Assembly: GCA_013397115.1 (NCBI GenBank)
Contig: VWZW01004130.1
Span: forward strand, 314,215 to 378,214
Reading direction: 5' to 3'
Length of the DNA: 64,000 bases
Source of the DNA: Edolisoma coerulescens
Taxonomy: Eukaryota > Chordata > Aves > Passeriformes > Campephagidae
Below the pieces are notes generated by a model. The model was given only the letters and a program-made list of their open reading frames with translations, was not told the origin of the DNA and did no database searches. Both the position numbers and the translations under genes were made by a program. Shown piece by piece: positions 59,601 to 64,000 of this stretch (position 1 is its first letter; each line of letters opens with the position of its first letter).

Positions 59601-62600
59601 ATGTGGCTGTAACTCAAAGTGCCCTGCATCTATTAGAAGACAGAAAGAAAATGCACTTGATATAAATGTCAGGTGAGATGCTTTCTCTGCTACTTCAACT
59701 GTCATTAACAATAAGAGAATTGCAAAATGTTACATTTATAACAGAATTCTATGAAGTTCTCCATCAAATACCACAATAGTCTCCAAGAACATTGTCTTTT
59801 TGCGAAACCGTAACACTGTCAGTCCCTGCCTCTAGTCAGTGCTCACCTCTCATATTCCTCCTTTCTTCCACTTTCCTGTCTTCCTCTACCCTCACATCGT
59901 GTTTCTTCCTGATCCACCCCATCCCAGGATGCCAGGATCCTCTGGGGAGATGCATCTGCAGTCTTTTGTAAAAAGTCATATCCACCCAAGGAAATTGGGG
60001 TGACCAGACAGACTCCTCCCTTTAATACATAACAGTCAATTACTCTCTTTCGCCTCTATCCCTCGGTTTATATGAAATCTGTCTACTCAGATCTCCCTCT
60101 CGGCTGACAGCAAATCATTACATATCACATCAGTAAATGGAAACAAGATGAATGTTCATTTAATCACCTACCAAGATCTCCAGAACAGCTGAATTCTGCT
60201 CTTGATCCTTTCACAGGACTGAAGTGTGCTGGGAATGGGTCTAGCTTATGTGACCACTGATCTGAACCACTGATCTGTACATCTCAGTATTATCAAAGTC
60301 ATAGAAAAGCACAAAAAATTTTTCATTGAAGAATTTAATTAGACTTCTACTTGCTGTTGAAGGTCAATTTCCTTTCTCTTTCTAATTTTACAAAATGAAA
60401 ACTGTAACTATCCCAAAAACAATGGACGAAAGCAGAGAGCCATACTTTCAGATCCATCTCATTATACAATGTTTGAATGCATCTCATACTATACTGCATA
60501 AGCAGATCCTGCTGTTACAGCTACCACTTAAAAAAACCTCTTCACCTGCTTTATTGTATTGCTTAAGGTAAAAGGAATAAGCTAGAGACAGTTGAATTGG
60601 AGCTGGATCAGTAGCTGTAAATTTGGTAGTGCAAGCAGAAGACTGCTAGAGCTTTTTCTTCCCATTTTTGACCTGCCTTTGTAACTTTTGATGTCACTCA
60701 GCTGGTTTCTCCCTTCTTCCAGGATAGATGAGAGATTCTTGGCCCTCTTCTTTCCTGAAAAAAAATAAGAAAGGAAAAAAGACCTTGTGTCATGTAGCTT
60801 GTTCTGGGCGGTATGCACCAGACAACAATATGGGCATGCTCCACACTCCTTCTGAATCACCCACACTCTTAATAAGACCATGAAAGTTTTGGATATTTGA
60901 ATCTACTGACAAGGTAAGTTTTATTTGTTATCATAATAACAAAAACTTCAGACCTGACAAAGATTCCACCTTGCACAGTAGAAATCCTCACTTCTACTCT
61001 CGTGAAAAAAGTTTTGACTCAGCTTCAGCTAATCAGCAGAGATTTGGAACCTCTCTGTGAGCAGGATGTTAGCCTCAGTGACTTCAGCCCAATCTGTCAA
61101 ATAAACAAGGATGATCTTAGGAGTCAACATCATTGTCATACAGATAGCCATTAGGGATGAATATAAGTCTCAATTTGTCTCTTAATGAAAGCAAAAATAT
61201 TTGGTGCTTAGTTCAGACTTCAGTATCTGGAGGAGAAAAGTGAAAACTAGACTTGACCAAGGAATACAAAAATATCCTCATTTCCAGATTTACCAGCTTG
61301 CCTAAGGACCTCCTCCTTGTTAACACTGCAAAGTGGTACATTCGCCTGTGATTTCTAGGCAACAATAAGTTCAGAGGAGGACCAGCATCTTCAGATCCAC
61401 ATAGCATGCCTGGTGTGCAGAAAACAAATGGCCACAGTCCCAAAGCACAGAAGAAATTCAGTAGGTTCAATTTATCTGGGACATTCTGGCCCTGCTTCCC
61501 GCTCTGTGCAATCAGTCTGCACTTCTGTGTATAAATAATACATCTTCTACACACTGTGTTATGGAGATGCTTTTCAAATGCAATGAGTTTCATAAGACCC
61601 AAATTCACATCCTTTCCCCAGTCTGAGAGCAGCTGCTGCCAGAGCTAAAATATCTCAGAAGAGCCTCTGAGTGATGAAGCTATGGATATGGGATATCCTG
61701 GGAAGGACATTGCCACCCTCCTGGTGAACCTGTAAGATTGCACAGTGAGGAAGGAAAAACTCCAAGGTGCCAAAGAAAGAGAAATGGAAACTTCATGCAG
61801 AGTTTAGGGAACAGACTTGGGCAATGGAAACTAAGCTCAAGGCGCAACTCCCTCTAAGCTCCATACATGAGACATCACACTCTGAGTGGATGAAGACAAG
61901 AAGTGTCTGGGAGCTGGAAGGAGAGCTCTGTGTCTTTCACCTTCTGAATTAGGAAGGGCTCTGATGTTTGGCTCTTATGCCAAAGACACTTACCATCACT
62001 AAACAAACACTGTTCCTTATCAGAAAAACAGATGCCTTAAATAGGTGAGTGGTACTTCCCTCTGCACATATCAGAGAGATCTTTCTCATTCTCCTGACAA
62101 GGTAGGATGCTTGCTTTAAGAGGCTTTTTAGGTGAAACAGTGCTCCAGTTTGCTGCATATCACACATCTGGATAGGAAGACTGGATCACAGGTGTACTTT
62201 CAAACCCTTTTTCAGTAGCGCTAAGCACCAAACTCTCTCCCTTTGTACAGGCTCTTCTCATATCACCAGAGATCTTAAAGCAGCATAACTGAAGTGAGTA
62301 GAAGACCTAAAAAGAATCAACGTGTGAAAAACAAATATTGAAACAGTCAATATTGAAAAAAAAAATTCTGCTTGTGCAAAGCAGGCTGTTTAACGTTGTA
62401 CATTTATTTTAATCTTCTCTCACATATCACATGTTCTGTCGTATCCAAATGATATTTCATACAGCCTGGTAAGCTAGATACAGAGTCTCCTGATTTACTC
62501 TGAATGACAATATGACTTGCTCTCGTTAATGCCTACAACTCTACAGCATTTAAAAGGGAGAGAGATTTTATTTTTTGTCTTACCTATCAAAGGAACTATG

Positions 62601-64000
62601 ACTAGCCTTTAGCTAGTGTTTACATAGTGCTTTGATGCTCTGAAGTGCTGAATTCACGGGACAATGCAGTGTTTCTATGAGGCCTTTTCATGCAATTTCT
62701 GCTAAGATATCACTAACAGCTTGTAACTATCATCATTTGTATTGTAGCACTATCTTCAGCTTCTCTTTGGCCAACACAGAGAATTTGGAAAGTTTGCTAT
62801 GACACATGAATATAGAAACAAGCTTGAATCCATAACAGTGCTGATTCTTTACTTTTAAAGAACCAGCACACTTTTATTTCTTGGTAACGAAGAGTGATTA
62901 CAGCTGCACTTTTCCCATTGATTTTATTTGCAATAACTTCTTAATCCCTTGCACTGTTACTGTTCTTGTTTAACAGACTAGCGACTGTGGTATTGATACC
63001 TGAAGCTTTATGTTCCAGCTAGCGATGACATTTACTGCAATATCTTTAAGGAAATTAATAGCCTCAAGTTCTGCATTTTAGGTAATAAAACCTTAGCAAC
63101 ATGAGATTTCTGGCATGAACTTCAGACACGTTTTCTATTCCTGAAGGAATAAATTATGCTTTGCATTCACATTAACATTTTGAAGGTTTTAAATGGTGTT
63201 TACAAGGTATGGATAAGCAATTACATGTACTCATTTTTCAGATTTTCTCAATGAGTGTTAGACCATGAAAAAAGTTACATTAACTTCAGTCTTAATCCTT
63301 TGCCAGGAAAACTTGTGATTGCAATGGAATTTTCCATTATTTTGGCTATCTATTAGAAGTCAAACAGATAATAAATGATGAAGTCTCCCCTTGAATCATT
63401 TATGTGTAAAGTCTCTATGGAATGCTTTTAAAGGTTCACAGGAAGAGGCAAAAAATCAATTTCCTGACCTGTAGAGCTCTCCAGCAGTTGAAATATGTTT
63501 CATGGAGCCTCATGTAGCTCTTTCTGTATGCAGCAAGACAAGGGAAAACTGGAGGGAGCCTTCTCTGTTCTACTACTTACTTATCGCTTTGCAGTCAATC
63601 AAACTGTTCGACACCAAAGCTTAGCACCACCTTGGAATCTCATTGTCCCGCTTCTATAACCCATGGAAGGTACAGCATGAAGGGGGACCCTACAGGGGGT
63701 TAAATACATTTGATACTTAAGGGGTAATCATATGGGATAATTGCTAGTGCCTTGTGGGACCTGGAACTCCATGTCTGTGTATTTTATTATGAAGCCCACC
63801 ATTTGCTATAGCAGTAAGCCCCACTGTCTCCGCTTCCATTCTAACAGAATGGACAGGAAAGTCTTCAAAAAACAGTAATGAGAACACCTAAATTGGCCAG
63901 ACTTTTTTTTTCTGTGCATTTCAATCTTAGGGTTGATAGAAGTTCTGATAAGATATTTTTATTCCTGGTTAAAGCATTCACATTGTTTTCCCACATGGCT
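53661..64000. other. single-copy DNA, no gene or repeat recognised
   Basis: Ten kilobases without a recognisable gene, CR1 or LTR. The longest open frame of the window (55229-55801, minus, 190 codons from a GTG) lies here in a locally G+C-rich patch but has no domain, signal peptide or family motif. Poly-A runs at 56187-56197 and 57711-57720 lack a correctly placed AATAAA. Confidence 0.5.

Noticed and set aside
1..64000. CRISPR arrays, operons, tRNA or rRNA genes
   Set aside because: No spaced direct-repeat arrays, no tRNA-like GGTTCGAATC boxes and no rRNA motifs were seen; the sequence is vertebrate chromosomal DNA.

Overview
The window looks like bird chromosomal DNA, most likely a gene-poor intergenic block or a very large intron. 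The evidence is A+T-rich single-copy sequence with sparse repeats. Nearly all recognisable repeats are 5'-truncated CR1 LINEs with the avian 3' end (TTCCAACC...ATTCTATGATTCTATG) and solo LTRs of avian endogenous retroviruses. A passerine or other neoavian host is my guess; the sequence does not prove the order.

No complete host protein-coding gene, rRNA, tRNA or other structured RNA gene was recognised. The open frames are short, and the longest are antisense to CR1, lie in pyrimidine-rich low-complexity DNA, or have no family signature.

Layout. 0-6 kb: a solo LTR (936-1469) in unique DNA. 6.3-13 kb: a direct duplication (6317-6974 and 12267-12955) whose right half is nearly identical and left half clearly diverged. 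13.8-14.1 kb: an LTR-like segment with TATA box. 15.4 kb: a GGGAAAA array ending at an ambiguous base. 16.7-17.4 kb and 25.4-26.2 kb: two CR1 3' copies of different subfamilies. 33.2-33.4 kb: an AATAAA plus A-tract that looks like a retrocopied mRNA end. 35.7-41.6 kb: the densest CR1 zone, with a head-to-head pair and one very old copy. 43.6-44.2 kb: an ERVL-type solo LTR. 44.6 and 47.0 kb: two short CR1 tails. 50.2-50.8 kb: a young-looking CpG-rich solo LTR on the minus strand with a perfect 6-bp target duplication. 51-64 kb: mostly unannotated single-copy DNA.

The repeats form a record of retrotransposition: very old CR1, then younger CR1 subfamilies, then LTR elements reduced to solo LTRs. 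I found no convincing new functional system. The best leads are the duplication with uneven divergence, the possible retrocopy end, one exon-like stretch, and the young promoter-bearing LTR.
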